Of a stretch of 64,000 nucleotides of DNA, positions 1 through 8,070 are shown piece after piece. The notes beneath the pieces are model-generated. The model worked only from the letters and a program-made list of their open reading frames with translations, was not told the origin of the DNA and searched no databases. A program made the position numbers and the translations under genes. The stretch lies in NCBI GenBank assembly GCA_022838705.1, contig JALHJZ010000001.1:168689-232688 (forward strand), given 5' to 3'. Position 1 is the first letter of the stretch. Each line of letters starts with the position of its first letter. The stretch comes from Candidatus Bipolaricaulota bacterium (GTDB lineage: Bacteria; Bipolaricaulota; Bipolaricaulia; Bipolaricaulales; Bipolaricaulaceae).

Positions 1-161
1 GCGATGACGACGATCCACACCCACCGCCGCCCAGTGAGAAGACGATCGGCGGGCGTGCGGAGGGCGGTCACGAGGGCGAACACCTGCAAACCAAGCTGGA
101 TCAACGCGAGGGAACCGAGGACGACGATCGCCCAGCCGGGCAGGTCACCGAGAGCGCCCAC
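1..161 (-). CDS. Small membrane protein, PLDc_N-like (partial)
   Basis: The gene reads leftward from a GTG at 159-161 and runs off the window, so about 53 residues are visible. A ribosome-binding site (AAGGGG) sits six bases upstream of the GTG. The visible part has one long hydrophobic helix (residues about 9-30, with WAIVVLGS at its start), then a basic loop containing RTPADR and a second hydrophobic stretch beginning RRWVWIVV. That two-helix pattern with an RRWxW start to helix two resembles the PLDc_N membrane domain found in small envelope proteins and ABC-transporter-associated peptides. The function is unknown. A TATACT -10 box at 184-189 on this strand supports a promoter just upstream. 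The assignment is by pattern only. Confidence 0.55.
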   Translation of the reverse strand, partial: MGALGDLPGWAIVVLGSLALIQLGLQVFALVTALRTPADRLLTGRRWVWIVVI

Positions 162-183
162 TTGATCCCCTTCCCATGCGGCG

Positions 184-189
184 AGTATA
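184..189 (-). promoter_or_regulatory. -10 box for the leftward membrane-protein gene
   Basis: On the minus strand this reads TATACT, 22 bases upstream of the GTG at 161 and upstream of its AAGGGG ribosome-binding site. No convincing -35 hexamer is seen 16-18 bases further upstream. It lies between two divergent genes. Confidence 0.45.
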
Positions 190-257
190 GCCCCTCACCC
201 CGCTGCCCTCCGTTGCGGGTATCATCGGTCCACTCCTCAACCGAATCAGGAGGCGCG

Positions 258-1208
258 ATGGACCAGCGGAAGGTGGCAAAGCTCATGGAGAAACACGGGA
301 TCCCGGGCCGGGATGCGTACGATCTCCCGACGAGCCCTCACCGGTTCCCCGACGGGGCCCAGTACCGGATGGAGATCTCCGGGGTCGAGCGGCCGGAGGT
401 CCTGGAGGCGATCATCGACGAAGCGCGCAAACGGAAGATCGCCGTGCACCGGATGATCTCGGTGGTCATGGGGGCAACGCTCCTCACGCGGAGCGAGCTC
501 AAGGCCTTCGCCCAGATCGCGGCGGAGGCGAAGGTGGAGGTGATCCTCACCCCCGGCCCCCGCTCGGGGTGGGACACCGGCCGCCAGCTCGTGACGCCGG
601 AGGGGAGCATGTCCGGCCTCCGGTTTCGGGGCTCGGATCAGCTGCGCTATGTGATCGCCGACATCGTGCGCGCGGTGGAGATCGGGTTCCGCGGGTTCCT
701 CGTCCTCGACGAGGGGCTCCTGTGGCTCCTCGCCCAGATGAGGGCCACGGGCGACCTCCCCCCAGACGTCGTGTTCAAGGTGTCGGTGTTCGCCGGGCAC
801 GGGAACGCCGCGGGGGCCAAGGTCCTCGAGAGCTTGGGGGCGAACACGTTCAATCCGGTGGGGGACCTCGATCTGCCGGAGCTGGCCGCGATCCGCCAGG
901 CCGTGCGCCTGCCGATGGACCTCCACATCTTCCTCACCGACAGCTTCGGCGGGTTCAACCGGTTCTACGATGCCCCGGAGATGGTGCGGACCTGTGCCCC
1001 GTGCTACTTCAAGCTCGAACCGGGCCCCGCGTGCGTCGCCGGCCCAGGGGCACTGTACAAGCCATGGGTGTCGGGGCAGATGCTCGCCGACTGGGGCCGC
1101 GAGAAGGTGAAGCACGCGGAGATCATCCACGAGCTCATCCAGACCTCGCTCCCCGGGGCGGTGCTCTCCCAGTGGGGGCCCTCCGACCTGGCGTTCCCCC
1201 AACCGTAG
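258..1208 (+). CDS. Conserved TIM-barrel-like protein, possibly U32-peptidase related
   Basis: This is a 316-residue soluble protein. The start is an ATG preceded by AGGAGG. Its repeating strand/helix pattern, with segments ending in KVSVFAG, NTFNPVGDL and DLHIFLTD, is that of a TIM barrel. It recalls proteins loosely annotated as U32-type peptidases, but the classical U32 cysteine signature is not visible, so a protease activity should not be assumed. A cluster of cysteines lies near the C terminus (TCAPCYFK and PACVAG). It is followed after 8 bases by a glutamine synthetase-like gene and then by a DmpA-type peptidase, so the three are probably co-transcribed and may act on an amide or peptide substrate. 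The specific function is unknown. Confidence 0.6.
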   Translation: MDQRKVAKLMEKHGIPGRDAYDLPTSPHRFPDGAQYRMEISGVERPEVLEAIIDEARKRKIAVHRMISVVMGATLLTRSELKAFAQIAAEAKVEVILTPGPRSGWDTGRQLVTPEGSMSGLRFRGSDQLRYVIADIVRAVEIGFRGFLVLDEGLLWLLAQMRATGDLPPDVVFKVSVFAGHGNAAGAKVLESLGANTFNPVGDLDLPELAAIRQAVRLPMDLHIFLTDSFGGFNRFYDAPEMVRTCAPCYFKLEPGPACVAGPGALYKPWVSGQMLADWGREKVKHAEIIHELIQTSLPGAVLSQWGPSDLAFPQP

Positions 1209-1216
1209 GAGGGAGG

Positions 1217-2575
1217 ATGACGTTCAGCGAGCTCGTCGCCCTCATCCAGGCCGAGGACATCCGCTGGGTGGACCTGCGCGCGGCTGACCTGCTGGGCCGG
1301 CTGCGTTGTCTGACCCTGCCCGCCGGCGAACTCACCCCGGCCACCTTCGCCACCGGCGTGGGAGCAGCGGCCTCCCACTATGGGCTCCCGGGAGGGGATC
1401 TCGTCCTCATCCCCGACCTCTCCACCGCCCGCGTGGACACGACCCGCGATCCGCCATCGGTCGTCCTCCTGTGCGACCTCGCCCAGCCCAACGAGGGACC
1501 TCATCCCCTCGCCCCGCGGACGGTGGCCAAGGCGGCGGAGGCATTCCTCGCGAGCGCGGGGATCGCCGACCTGGCGCGGTTCGGGGTGGAGCTCGAGTTC
1601 TACCTGTTCGACGCGATCTGGACCGCGGACACGCCCCTCGCCCAATGGGTCGAGGTGAGCCCACTCGGGGCGGCCGAGCCGCGGGCGGTGCCGGGCCCCC
1701 GCTCCGGCTACCACGCCGGCGGGCCGGAGGACCAGGGACGGCTCCTCCGGCAGCGGGTGGTGGAGACCCTCGGCCAGTGGGGGATCCCCGTCCGCTACCA
1801 CCACCACGAGGGGGGGGCGTTGGGACAGATGGAGATCGAACTTGGGTTGGGAAGGCTCCTCGACGCGGCGGACTGGACGGCCCTGGCCATGGACGCGATC
1901 TCGCGCCTCGCCGCCGCGGAGGGGCTCGTGGCCTGCTTCCTCCCCAAGCCGCTCCACAACCAGGCCGGCAGCGGCCTCCACTTCCACCAATACCTCGTCG
2001 CAAAGGGCGCGAACCTCTTTTCCGGCGAGGGAGGACTCTCCGAGACCGCGTTCCACTACGTGGGAGGCCTCCTCGCCCATGGCCGGGCCCTCTCCGCCCT
2101 CGTTTCCCCGTCCACGAACTCCTACCGCCGCCTGGGGCCGGGGTTCGAAGCCCCGGTCCACCTCGCGTTCGGCCGGGCGAACCGCACCGCCGCGGTGCGC
2201 ATCCCAGGCTACCTCACCGACCCCGCCCAAGCACGGATCGAGTATCGGCCGCCGGATCCCACCTCCAATCCCTACCTCGCGCTCGCGGCGTGCCTCATGG
2301 CCGGCGTGGACGGGATCCGGGAGGGGGTGGATCCGGTGGCGAAGGGGTGGGGGCCGGTGGAAGGTAGCCTCGCTGCGCGGGGGAAGCGGCGCATCGCGTC
2401 CCTCCCGGGGAGCCTCGGGGAGGCCCTTACGGCCCTGGAGCGGGACCACGACTTCCTCACCCTGGGCGGGGTGTTCCCCGAGGAACTCCTTGACCGCTGG
2501 ATCTTGGTCAAGGAGGATGAGATCCGGGAGCTCGCGGGCCGGCCGCACCCGTACGAATTCCTCCTCTACGGGTGA
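1217..2575 (+). CDS. glnA: Glutamine synthetase-family enzyme (GSI type)
   Basis: The 452-residue protein has the glutamine synthetase beta-grasp and catalytic domains. Recognisable motifs are GVELEFYLFD (metal-binding Glu), GSGLHFHQ, NSYRRLGPGFEAP with AFGRANR (ATP/phosphate contacts) and RIEYRPPDPTSNPYLALAA. These cytosolic enzymes form an amide from glutamate or a glutamate-like acid and ammonia or an amine with ATP. The GQHE motif of canonical enzymes reads GQMEIE here and no adenylylation tyrosine loop is visible at the C terminus. It could therefore be a gamma-glutamyl-amine ligase variant rather than the housekeeping enzyme. The ATG start has a GGGAGG site. Its stop overlaps the GTG of the peptidase gene, implying coupled translation. 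Confidence 0.85.
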   Translation: MTFSELVALIQAEDIRWVDLRAADLLGRLRCLTLPAGELTPATFATGVGAAASHYGLPGGDLVLIPDLSTARVDTTRDPPSVVLLCDLAQPNEGPHPLAPRTVAKAAEAFLASAGIADLARFGVELEFYLFDAIWTADTPLAQWVEVSPLGAAEPRAVPGPRSGYHAGGPEDQGRLLRQRVVETLGQWGIPVRYHHHEGGALGQMEIELGLGRLLDAADWTALAMDAISRLAAAEGLVACFLPKPLHNQAGSGLHFHQYLVAKGANLFSGEGGLSETAFHYVGGLLAHGRALSALVSPSTNSYRRLGPGFEAPVHLAFGRANRTAAVRIPGYLTDPAQARIEYRPPDPTSNPYLALAACLMAGVDGIREGVDPVAKGWGPVEGSLAARGKRRIASLPGSLGEALTALERDHDFLTLGGVFPEELLDRWILVKEDEIRELAGRPHPYEFLLYG

Positions 2576-3576
2576 ACGCATTTCGCGACGCTCGCCTGTC
2601 GCTCGGGCAGTTCCCGCCCGGAGCGGGGGGGACGCTCACTGATGTCCCTGGGGTGCTGGTCGGGCACCGCACGATCGTCCACGGCGCGGGCGCAAACGCT
2701 ATCCGCACCGGGGTCACGGCGATCCTCCCCCCCGGCGATCCTTACGCGGAGCCCCTTCCGGCCGGGGCGTTCGTCCTCCACGGCCACGGGAAGGCGTTGG
2801 GGCTCTGGCAGGTCCTCCACCTCGGGGAACTGGAGACCCCGATCCTCCTCACGAATACCCTCGCCGTGCCCCGGTGCGCCGATGCGCTTCTCACCTGGAC
2901 CCTCACCCAGCATCCCTCAGCGCGGTCCGTGAACCCGCTCGTCCTGGAATGTAACGATGGCCGACTGTCGGCGATCGAGGCCCGTCCTGTGACGGAGGGC
3001 GACGCCCTGGCCGCCCTGGGGGCGGGGGCGGAGCATGTCGAGGAAGGGTGTGTGGGAGCCGGGACGGGGATGGTCGCGTTCGGGTTCAAGTCTGGAATCG
3101 GAACGGCGTCCCGCGTCGTGGGCTCGTTCACGGTGGGCTCCCTCGCCCTCCCCAACATGGGCCGCCGGGAAGACCTCCGGCCTCCCCCCGGCCTCCCGGC
3201 ACCGGCGAGGGCCAGCCCGCCTGATCACCAAGGGGAGACGGGCTCGCTCATCGTGGTCCTGGCGACAAACGCCCCGCTTTCCCCCACGCAACTGTCGCGG
3301 CTCGCTCGCCGGGCCTCCCTCGGCGCGGCCCGCACCGGGGCCCCGGCCGACACGGGGAGCGGGGACTTCACCGTCGCCTTCTCCACCGGGTGGCGGATCC
3401 CGCGGGGGGCGGAACGGATCCCAGGGGAGTTCATCGCCGATCGCTCCCCGACGATGGGGGGCCTGTACCGGGCAGCGGCCGAGGCCACGGAAGAAGCGAT
3501 CTACTCTGCCCTCCTTGCCTCGACCCCCCTCGCCGGCCGCGATGGCCAGACCGTCCCCACCGTGACCCATCCCTGA
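2572..3576 (+). CDS. P1-family (DmpA/S58-type) aminopeptidase
   Basis: The 334-residue protein belongs to the autoprocessing N-terminal-nucleophile peptidases of the DmpA/P1 family. Evidence is the N-terminal TDVPGVLVGH motif, the middle GCVGAGTGM segment and GSLIVVLATNAPL followed by RLARRASLG. The Ser of GSLIVV matches the residue that becomes the N-terminal nucleophile after self-cleavage at the Gly-Ser bond. Family members remove N-terminal residues from peptides, amides or esters, sometimes D-amino acids or beta-peptides; the substrate here is unknown. The GTG start overlaps the stop of the glutamine synthetase-like gene. The pairing suggests making and breaking of a gamma-glutamyl or similar amide, which is inference. 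Confidence 0.87.
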   Translation: MNAFRDARLSLGQFPPGAGGTLTDVPGVLVGHRTIVHGAGANAIRTGVTAILPPGDPYAEPLPAGAFVLHGHGKALGLWQVLHLGELETPILLTNTLAVPRCADALLTWTLTQHPSARSVNPLVLECNDGRLSAIEARPVTEGDALAALGAGAEHVEEGCVGAGTGMVAFGFKSGIGTASRVVGSFTVGSLALPNMGRREDLRPPPGLPAPARASPPDHQGETGSLIVVLATNAPLSPTQLSRLARRASLGAARTGAPADTGSGDFTVAFSTGWRIPRGAERIPGEFIADRSPTMGGLYRAAAEATEEAIYSALLASTPLAGRDGQTVPTVTHP

Positions 3577-3632
3577 ACGGCGAACCCAGGTCGCGTACGG
3601 GCCAGCGCTTCTCTCGACCCGCAGGCCCCGGT

Positions 3633-4274
3633 TCAGGCCTTGGGGACCTTCTGCCAGTCCTTGAGGAACCGGGCAATCCCCGCCTCGGTGAGGGGGTGCC
3701 CGAACAGCTTCTTCAGGACCTCGTAGGGCACGGTGGCGATGGGCGCGCCGAGGAGGGCCGCCTGGAGGACGTGTCCGGGATGGCGCACGCTCGCCACGAT
3801 GACCTCGGTGGGGAACCCGTAGTGGCGGTAAATGGGGAGGATCTCCGCCACGACGCCCATCCCGTCCCCACCCGCATCGTCAATCCTCCCCACGAACGGG
3901 GAGACGTAGGTCGCCCCGCACTTGGCGGCAAGCAGAGCTTGGTTCGCGGAGAAGACGAGGGTCACGTTCGTGCGCACCCCTTCCCGCGCCAGGGCCTGCA
4001 CGGCCTGCATCCCGGCCTCGGTCATCGGGATCTTCACGACCACATTCGGGGCAACGCGCGCCAGTTCCCGCGCCTCGCGGATCATCCCGTCGCGATCGAG
4101 GGCCACGACCTCCGCCGACACCGGCCCGCGCACGATCCCACAGATCTCCTGCAGCACCTCGGAGAACGGCCGCTTCTCCCGCGCCACGAGGGACGGGTTC
4201 GTCGTCACCCCGTCCACGAGCCAAGCGAGCTCCCGGATCTCTTCTCCGTTCGCCGTGTCCAGGTAGAGCTTCAT
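3633..4274 (-). CDS. fsa: Transaldolase-family protein (fructose-6-phosphate aldolase type)
   Basis: This is a 213-residue short-form transaldolase. It begins MKLYLDTAN, has VTTNPSLVA and VVVKIPMTEAGMQAV (the Schiff-base Lys lies in VKIP) and ends with a PIATVPYEVLKKLFGHPLT-like segment typical of the TalC/Fsa subfamily. Such enzymes transfer or cleave dihydroxyacetone units between sugar phosphates in the cytosol. Length and the lack of the larger transaldolase domains fit the short subfamily. Whether it is a transaldolase or an aldolase cannot be told from sequence alone. The ATG at 4272-4274 is preferred over an in-frame TTG at 4283 because family members start MKLY/MKFF. No Shine-Dalgarno is visible, and a TAGACT box lies 8 bases upstream, suggesting a leaderless transcript. 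Confidence 0.9.
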   Translation of the reverse strand: MKLYLDTANGEEIRELAWLVDGVTTNPSLVAREKRPFSEVLQEICGIVRGPVSAEVVALDRDGMIREARELARVAPNVVVKIPMTEAGMQAVQALAREGVRTNVTLVFSANQALLAAKCGATYVSPFVGRIDDAGGDGMGVVAEILPIYRHYGFPTEVIVASVRHPGHVLQAALLGAPIATVPYEVLKKLFGHPLTEAGIARFLKDWQKVPKA

Positions 4275-4282
4275 CGCCGCCA

Positions 4283-4288
4283 AGTCTA
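4283..4288 (-). promoter_or_regulatory. -10 box for the aldolase gene, probably leaderless
   Basis: The minus strand reads TAGACT, ending 8 bases before the ATG at 4274. There is no Shine-Dalgarno sequence between them, so transcription would begin at or beside the start codon. Confidence 0.45.
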
Positions 4289-4338
4289 GCCGGTCCCGAC
4301 GCGCCGGGCCACGGTTCGCCCCCCAGGGGCGGTTCGAC

Positions 4339-4344
4339 TAGAAT
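4339..4344 (+). promoter_or_regulatory. -10 box for the lemA operon
   Basis: TAGAAT is followed by a strong GAGGAGG ribosome-binding site (4352-4358) and the lemA ATG at 4364. The box sits in the 89-base gap between the divergent aldolase and lemA genes. The -35 region is weak (TTCGCC at about 18 bases spacing). Confidence 0.5.
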
Positions 4345-4363
4345 GCGCGTTGAGGAGGCAGCC

Positions 4364-4921
4364 ATGACTGGATGGATCATCCTAGGGGTCTTCGTGCTCC
4401 TGTTCCTGTGGGTGACCGTGGTGTACAACAAGCTCGTCCGGCTTGGGGTGCGGGCGGAGGAGGCGTGGCGGGGGATCGACACCCTCTTGCGCAAGCGGTT
4501 CGACCTCATCCCGAACCTCGTGGAAACGGTCAAGGGCTACGCGACCCACGAGCGGGAGGTGTTCGAGCGGGTGACCGAAGCCCGCTCGGCGTCAATGAAG
4601 GCGCAGACCCCCAAGGAGCAGGCCGAGGCGGACAACGTCCTCGCCGGGACCCTCAAGTCGCTGTTCGCCGTGGCGGAGAACTACCCCGAGCTGAAGGCGA
4701 ACGCGAACTTCACCGCGCTTCAGAAGTCGCTTGAGGAGCTGGAGGAGGAGATCGCCCGGTCGCGCCGCTACTACAACGCGGTGGTCCGCGATCTGAACAC
4801 GGCGATCAAGGTATTCCCCCAGAACCTGATCGCAAACCTGTTCAGGGTCAAGGAGCGGGAGTTCTACATGCTCCCCTCGGAGACGATGGCCGAGCCACCG
4901 AAGGTGGACTTCAGCCGATGA
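4364..4921 (+). CDS. lemA: LemA family membrane protein
   Basis: The 185-residue protein has an N-terminal transmembrane helix (residues 3-20) followed by a long helical domain. It carries the LemA hallmarks YNKLVRL, AWRGIDTLLRKRFDLIPNLV, YPELKANANF and YYNAVVRDLNT. LemA proteins are membrane-anchored helical proteins exposed to the cytoplasm or periplasm, with no settled biochemical role. The ATG used here follows a GAGGAGG site; an upstream in-frame ATG lies inside the -10 box and is rejected. The stop overlaps the ATG of the DUF2207 protein (ATGA), and a LemA/DUF2207 pairing is common in bacteria. It is the first gene of a three-gene set. Confidence 0.93.
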   Translation: MTGWIILGVFVLLFLWVTVVYNKLVRLGVRAEEAWRGIDTLLRKRFDLIPNLVETVKGYATHEREVFERVTEARSASMKAQTPKEQAEADNVLAGTLKSLFAVAENYPELKANANFTALQKSLEELEEEIARSRRYYNAVVRDLNTAIKVFPQNLIANLFRVKEREFYMLPSETMAEPPKVDFSR

Positions 4922-6591
4922 AGCGCGTTGCCCTCGTCCTCGCCCTCCTGTTCCCCGTCCTCGGCTGCGGAGAGGAGATCCGAGATTACCTCGTCCGCGC
5001 GGAGATCGGGGAGGACGGGGCCGTCGCCGTGCGCGAGGAGATCGGGGTGTACTTCGACGTCGCCCGCCACGGGATCTACCGCGAGATCCCCATCTCCTAC
5101 CGCCTCCCCACGGGGGAGACGTACCGGCTGCGGGTCACGGTGGACGAGGTCTTGGCGGAGGGCGAGCCGGTTCCGTACCGGAAGTACACGGAAGGGAAGA
5201 ACCTCGTCCTCCAGATCGGCGACCCGGACCGCACCGTGCGCGGTCCGATTACGTATACGGTCCGTTACCAGCTCCGGCGGGCCCTGCGCCGCTATGATGG
5301 GGAGATCGAGCTCTACTGGAACGCGATCGGAACCGACTGGGCGATGCCCATCGCCCGGGCCCGGGTCGAGATCGCGTTTCCCCCGGCGATCACCCCCACC
5401 GATGTGCGGGCCCTAGGGTACCGCGGGGCGTACGGGTCCACGGGCCCGTGGGACTTGGGGTGGGCTGACGGCGCTCTCGTGGGTGAGGCAGCCGGGCTGC
5501 GGGCGGGGGAGGGACTCACGGTCGCGGTGCGGTTCCCGGAGGGAACGGTGGCCCTCCCCGGGGCGTGGCAGGGGTTCCTGTGGTTCCTCCAAGATAACCT
5601 GTACGCGGGGATCCCGATCATCGTCCTGGTCGGGATGTTCACCCTGTGGTGGAAGCGGGGGCGCGATCCCAAGGTGGGGTCAGTGGCCCCGGAGTACAAG
5701 CCGATCGCCGGCTTGGGCCCGGCCGAGGCGGGGGTGCTCCTCGACAACCGCGCCGATCCGCGCGACTTCGCGGCGGGGATCCTCTCCTTGGCCACGAAGG
5801 GCCACCTCAAGATCCGCGAGATCTGGACGGACGAAAACGCTCGCGAGCCCGATGACTTCGAGCTCGTGGCTACAGAAAGCGATGTCCCGCTCACCCCGTA
5901 CGAGCAGGCCCTGCGCGATGCCCTGCTCGGCGGGGCGGGGAGTCGGAAGCTCTCCGACCTCAAGTACAAGCTGTACGACAAGATGCCGGGCCTCAAGACC
6001 CGGCTGTACATGGACCTCAGCGAGGACGGGTATTACCTCGGGAACCCGGACCACGTACGCAGCGCCTACTATGGGATCGGCATCGGGACGATCGTCCTCG
6101 CCGCCTTCCTCGGGTCCCTCACCCAGTCCCTCTACCTCGGCCTCGCCCTCGGCATCTCCGGCGTCATCGTCCTCCTCTTCGCCCCATTCATGCCCAAGCG
6201 GACGGGGAAGGGGATCGAGGCGTTGCGGGGCGTGCTGGGGTTGGTGGAGTACATCCGCCGCGCCGAGGTGGACCGGATCGAGTTCGCGGCCCGGGAGAAG
6301 CACTTCGATGAGCTCCTCCCCTACGCGATGGCCCTCGGGCTGACCGAGCTGTGGACGAAGAAGTTCGACGGGCTCCTGGCCCAGCCTCCCAACTGGTACG
6401 AGGGGCGGTTCCCCACGTTCGCCCCGTATTGGTTTGGGAGGAGGCTCGTCGCCCTCCAGCACAGCGCCTACAGCGCCGCCACCTCTGCCCCGCGCTCGGC
6501 CCAGAGCGGCGGGTGGAGCGGCGGATCGGGGTTCGGGGGGCGCGGGTTCTCCGGGGGGGGGATGGGCGGCGGGGGAGGGAGGAGCTGGTGA
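4918..6591 (+). CDS. DUF2207 domain membrane lipoprotein
   Basis: The 557-residue protein starts with a lipoprotein-type signal (FPVLGCG, Cys at about residue 17). It continues with the DUF2207 extracellular beta domain (residues about 20-210, including YREIPISYRLP and LYWNAIGTDW). One transmembrane helix follows near residues 225-245, a cytoplasmic segment, then two closely spaced helices near 385-425. The C-terminal tail is rich in Gly and Ser (GGRGFSGGGMGGGGG), which is typical of this family. The function is unknown. The gene overlaps lemA and is followed after 4 bases by a second LemA-like gene, so the three products probably form one envelope complex. That complex is inference. Confidence 0.9.
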   Translation: MKRVALVLALLFPVLGCGEEIRDYLVRAEIGEDGAVAVREEIGVYFDVARHGIYREIPISYRLPTGETYRLRVTVDEVLAEGEPVPYRKYTEGKNLVLQIGDPDRTVRGPITYTVRYQLRRALRRYDGEIELYWNAIGTDWAMPIARARVEIAFPPAITPTDVRALGYRGAYGSTGPWDLGWADGALVGEAAGLRAGEGLTVAVRFPEGTVALPGAWQGFLWFLQDNLYAGIPIIVLVGMFTLWWKRGRDPKVGSVAPEYKPIAGLGPAEAGVLLDNRADPRDFAAGILSLATKGHLKIREIWTDENAREPDDFELVATESDVPLTPYEQALRDALLGGAGSRKLSDLKYKLYDKMPGLKTRLYMDLSEDGYYLGNPDHVRSAYYGIGIGTIVLAAFLGSLTQSLYLGLALGISGVIVLLFAPFMPKRTGKGIEALRGVLGLVEYIRRAEVDRIEFAAREKHFDELLPYAMALGLTELWTKKFDGLLAQPPNWYEGRFPTFAPYWFGRRLVALQHSAYSAATSAPRSAQSGGWSGGSGFGGRGFSGGGMGGGGGRSW

Positions 6592-6595
6592 CGGG

Positions 6596-7150
6596 ATGAA
6601 CCCCATCTCCTTGCTCGTCCTCGCCCTCCTCGTCGCGGGGACGGTTTTCTTCTTGTGGTGGCGATGGACGCGGCGCGTCACGCGCGGCCTGGCGCGGGTC
6701 ACTGCGGCGTGGGGGGAGCTAGAGAAGGCGCTCGCGGAGAGGGTGACTGCCCTCGAAGCGATGCATGCGGAGCTCGAGCGGGCGGGGTACGTCCCGGAAG
6801 GGAGGCCGCGGCTACGGGAGGCCGTGGCCAAGCTGCGCCAGGCCACCGGCCCCCGCGACCTTGCCGCCGCGGATCGGGCGGTGGAGGACGTCCTCCTCCA
6901 GATCTACCGCGGCCTCCCCCGGGAGCGGATCGAGGCCATCCGCCAGGCCCAGGACCGCCTGGCCCAGGCTGACGAGGAGCGGGACCTCGCCCGTCACGCT
7001 TACAACGACCTCGCCTTGAGCTGGGTCCTCCTCGTCCACCGCTTCCCCTACCGCCAGATCGCGCGCCACCGCCGGCTCGCCCCCCCTGAGCCGTTCCTCC
7101 TGCTGGGAGAAGAAGCGGACTGGGCCCGCCGCCATCTCGATCGCCCCTAG
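6596..7150 (+). CDS. LemA-like membrane protein
   Basis: The 184-residue protein has an N-terminal transmembrane helix (residues 4-23, ending FFLWWRW) and a helical body. It resembles LemA in fold pattern: a long first helix (ARVTAAWGELEKALAERV) and a late YNDLALSWVLLVHRFPYRQIA segment that aligns with the YN...FP motif of LemA. The similarity is weak, so it is called LemA-like. The start is an ATG 4 bases after the DUF2207 stop. It is probably translated with lemA and DUF2207 as one operon, and two LemA-type proteins flanking a DUF2207 protein is a tidy arrangement. It ends just before the promoter of the amino-acid transporter. Confidence 0.6.
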   Translation: MNPISLLVLALLVAGTVFFLWWRWTRRVTRGLARVTAAWGELEKALAERVTALEAMHAELERAGYVPEGRPRLREAVAKLRQATGPRDLAAADRAVEDVLLQIYRGLPRERIEAIRQAQDRLAQADEERDLARHAYNDLALSWVLLVHRFPYRQIARHRRLAPPEPFLLLGEEADWARRHLDRP

Positions 7151-7156
7151 CCCCCG

Positions 7157-7186
7157 TTGACGGCCCCACCTCCTCCCGCGTATAGT
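7157..7186 (+). promoter_or_regulatory. Promoter of the amino-acid ABC transporter operon
   Basis: TTGACG at 7157-7162 and TATAGT at 7181-7186 are separated by 18 bases. This is the best sigma-70-like promoter in the window. It is followed by a GGAGGTGG ribosome-binding site and the GTG start at 7223. Confidence 0.75.
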
Positions 7187-7222
7187 AAACCCGAATCGTT
7201 CATCCTTTCGGAGGTGGTCAAG

Positions 7223-8062
7223 GTGAGGAGAGGCGCGGTTCTTGTTCTGGCGGCGGTTCTGTCCATGGGTGCTCTGGCCATGGGCCAGCCGAAGTACGTC
7301 GTCCTCTGCGACATCGCGTGGGCTCCATTCGAGTGGGTGTCCGCCAAGGGGGCCTACCTCGGGTTCGACCTCGACGTGATGCGCGCGATCGCGATCCTGG
7401 AGGGCTACGAGATCGAGATCCGGGATACCCCGTTCGACTCGATCATCCCGGCCGTGATCGCCGGCAAGGGGGACATCGGGGCATCGGGGTTCACCATCAA
7501 CGAGGAGCGGGCGCAGGTGGTGGACTTCTCCGAGCCGTACTGGACCTCGGATCAGGCGATCGTCACGCGCGCCGGGGCGGGCCTCGACGTGGCTGGGGCG
7601 CTGGCGGCGGGGCGCAAGGTCGGAGCCCAGCGGGGCACCACCGGGGCGGGATGGGTGGAGGAGCACTACCCGGACGTAACCCTCGTCCTCTACGAAACCT
7701 ATCCGGAGGCAGTCCTCGACCTCCTCGCCGGGCGTCTGGACGCCGTGGTGCAGGACGTGGACCCGTCGAAGCAGGCAGTGGCCCAGTACCCGGGGCTGCT
7801 TGAGATCGCGGGGATCATCGAGACGGGGGAGCAGTTCGGTTTCCTCGTCGCGAAGGGCGACCCAAAGGGGATCCTCCCCCTCCTGAGCTCCGGCATGGCG
7901 AAGCTCAAGGATTCCGGAGCGTGGGACCTCCTCGTTTCCGCCTACTTCGGGCCGGGCCTGGAGGAGATCGAGGCAGCGTGGGAGGCGTCCATTGACATCC
8001 TCCTCGTCGAGAAGGATGTCCTCAAGTTCGCCCAGACGTTCGCCGCGTTGGTGGCCGAGTGA
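7223..8062 (+). CDS. ABC transporter substrate-binding protein, polar amino acid type
   Basis: The 279-residue protein is a family 3 solute-binding protein. An N-terminal signal peptide (residues 1-20, ending ALAMGQ) exports it. The mature part has the family pattern: VLCDIAWAPFEWV, GFDLDVMRAIA, VIAGKGDIGASGFTI and RAQVVDFSEPYW. It would capture a polar amino acid such as glutamine or glutamate outside the membrane. The start is set at GTG 7223 because it has GGAGGTGG just upstream and gives a proper signal peptide. The longer frame would begin inside the -35 box. It leads an operon with two permeases and an ATPase. A strong hairpin follows the stop. Confidence 0.92.
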   Translation: MRRGAVLVLAAVLSMGALAMGQPKYVVLCDIAWAPFEWVSAKGAYLGFDLDVMRAIAILEGYEIEIRDTPFDSIIPAVIAGKGDIGASGFTINEERAQVVDFSEPYWTSDQAIVTRAGAGLDVAGALAAGRKVGAQRGTTGAGWVEEHYPDVTLVLYETYPEAVLDLLAGRLDAVVQDVDPSKQAVAQYPGLLEIAGIIETGEQFGFLVAKGDPKGILPLLSSGMAKLKDSGAWDLLVSAYFGPGLEEIEAAWEASIDILLVEKDVLKFAQTFAALVAE

Positions 8063-8070
8063 ACCCAACC

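Noticed and set aside
246..1202. Long antisense open frame opposite the TIM-barrel gene, and many like it across the window
   Set aside because: High GC content leaves few stops in shadow frames; these translate to Arg/Pro/Gly-rich sequence without family motifs, and a real gene with ribosome-binding site lies on the other strand.
258..1208. Firm U32 collagenase-type peptidase call
   Set aside because: The classical U32 cysteine signature is not visible; only the barrel-like pattern supports it.
7157..7222. Earlier TTG start for the amino-acid-binding protein
   Set aside because: That TTG is the first part of the -35 hexamer TTGACG, and the extra residues would spoil the signal peptide.
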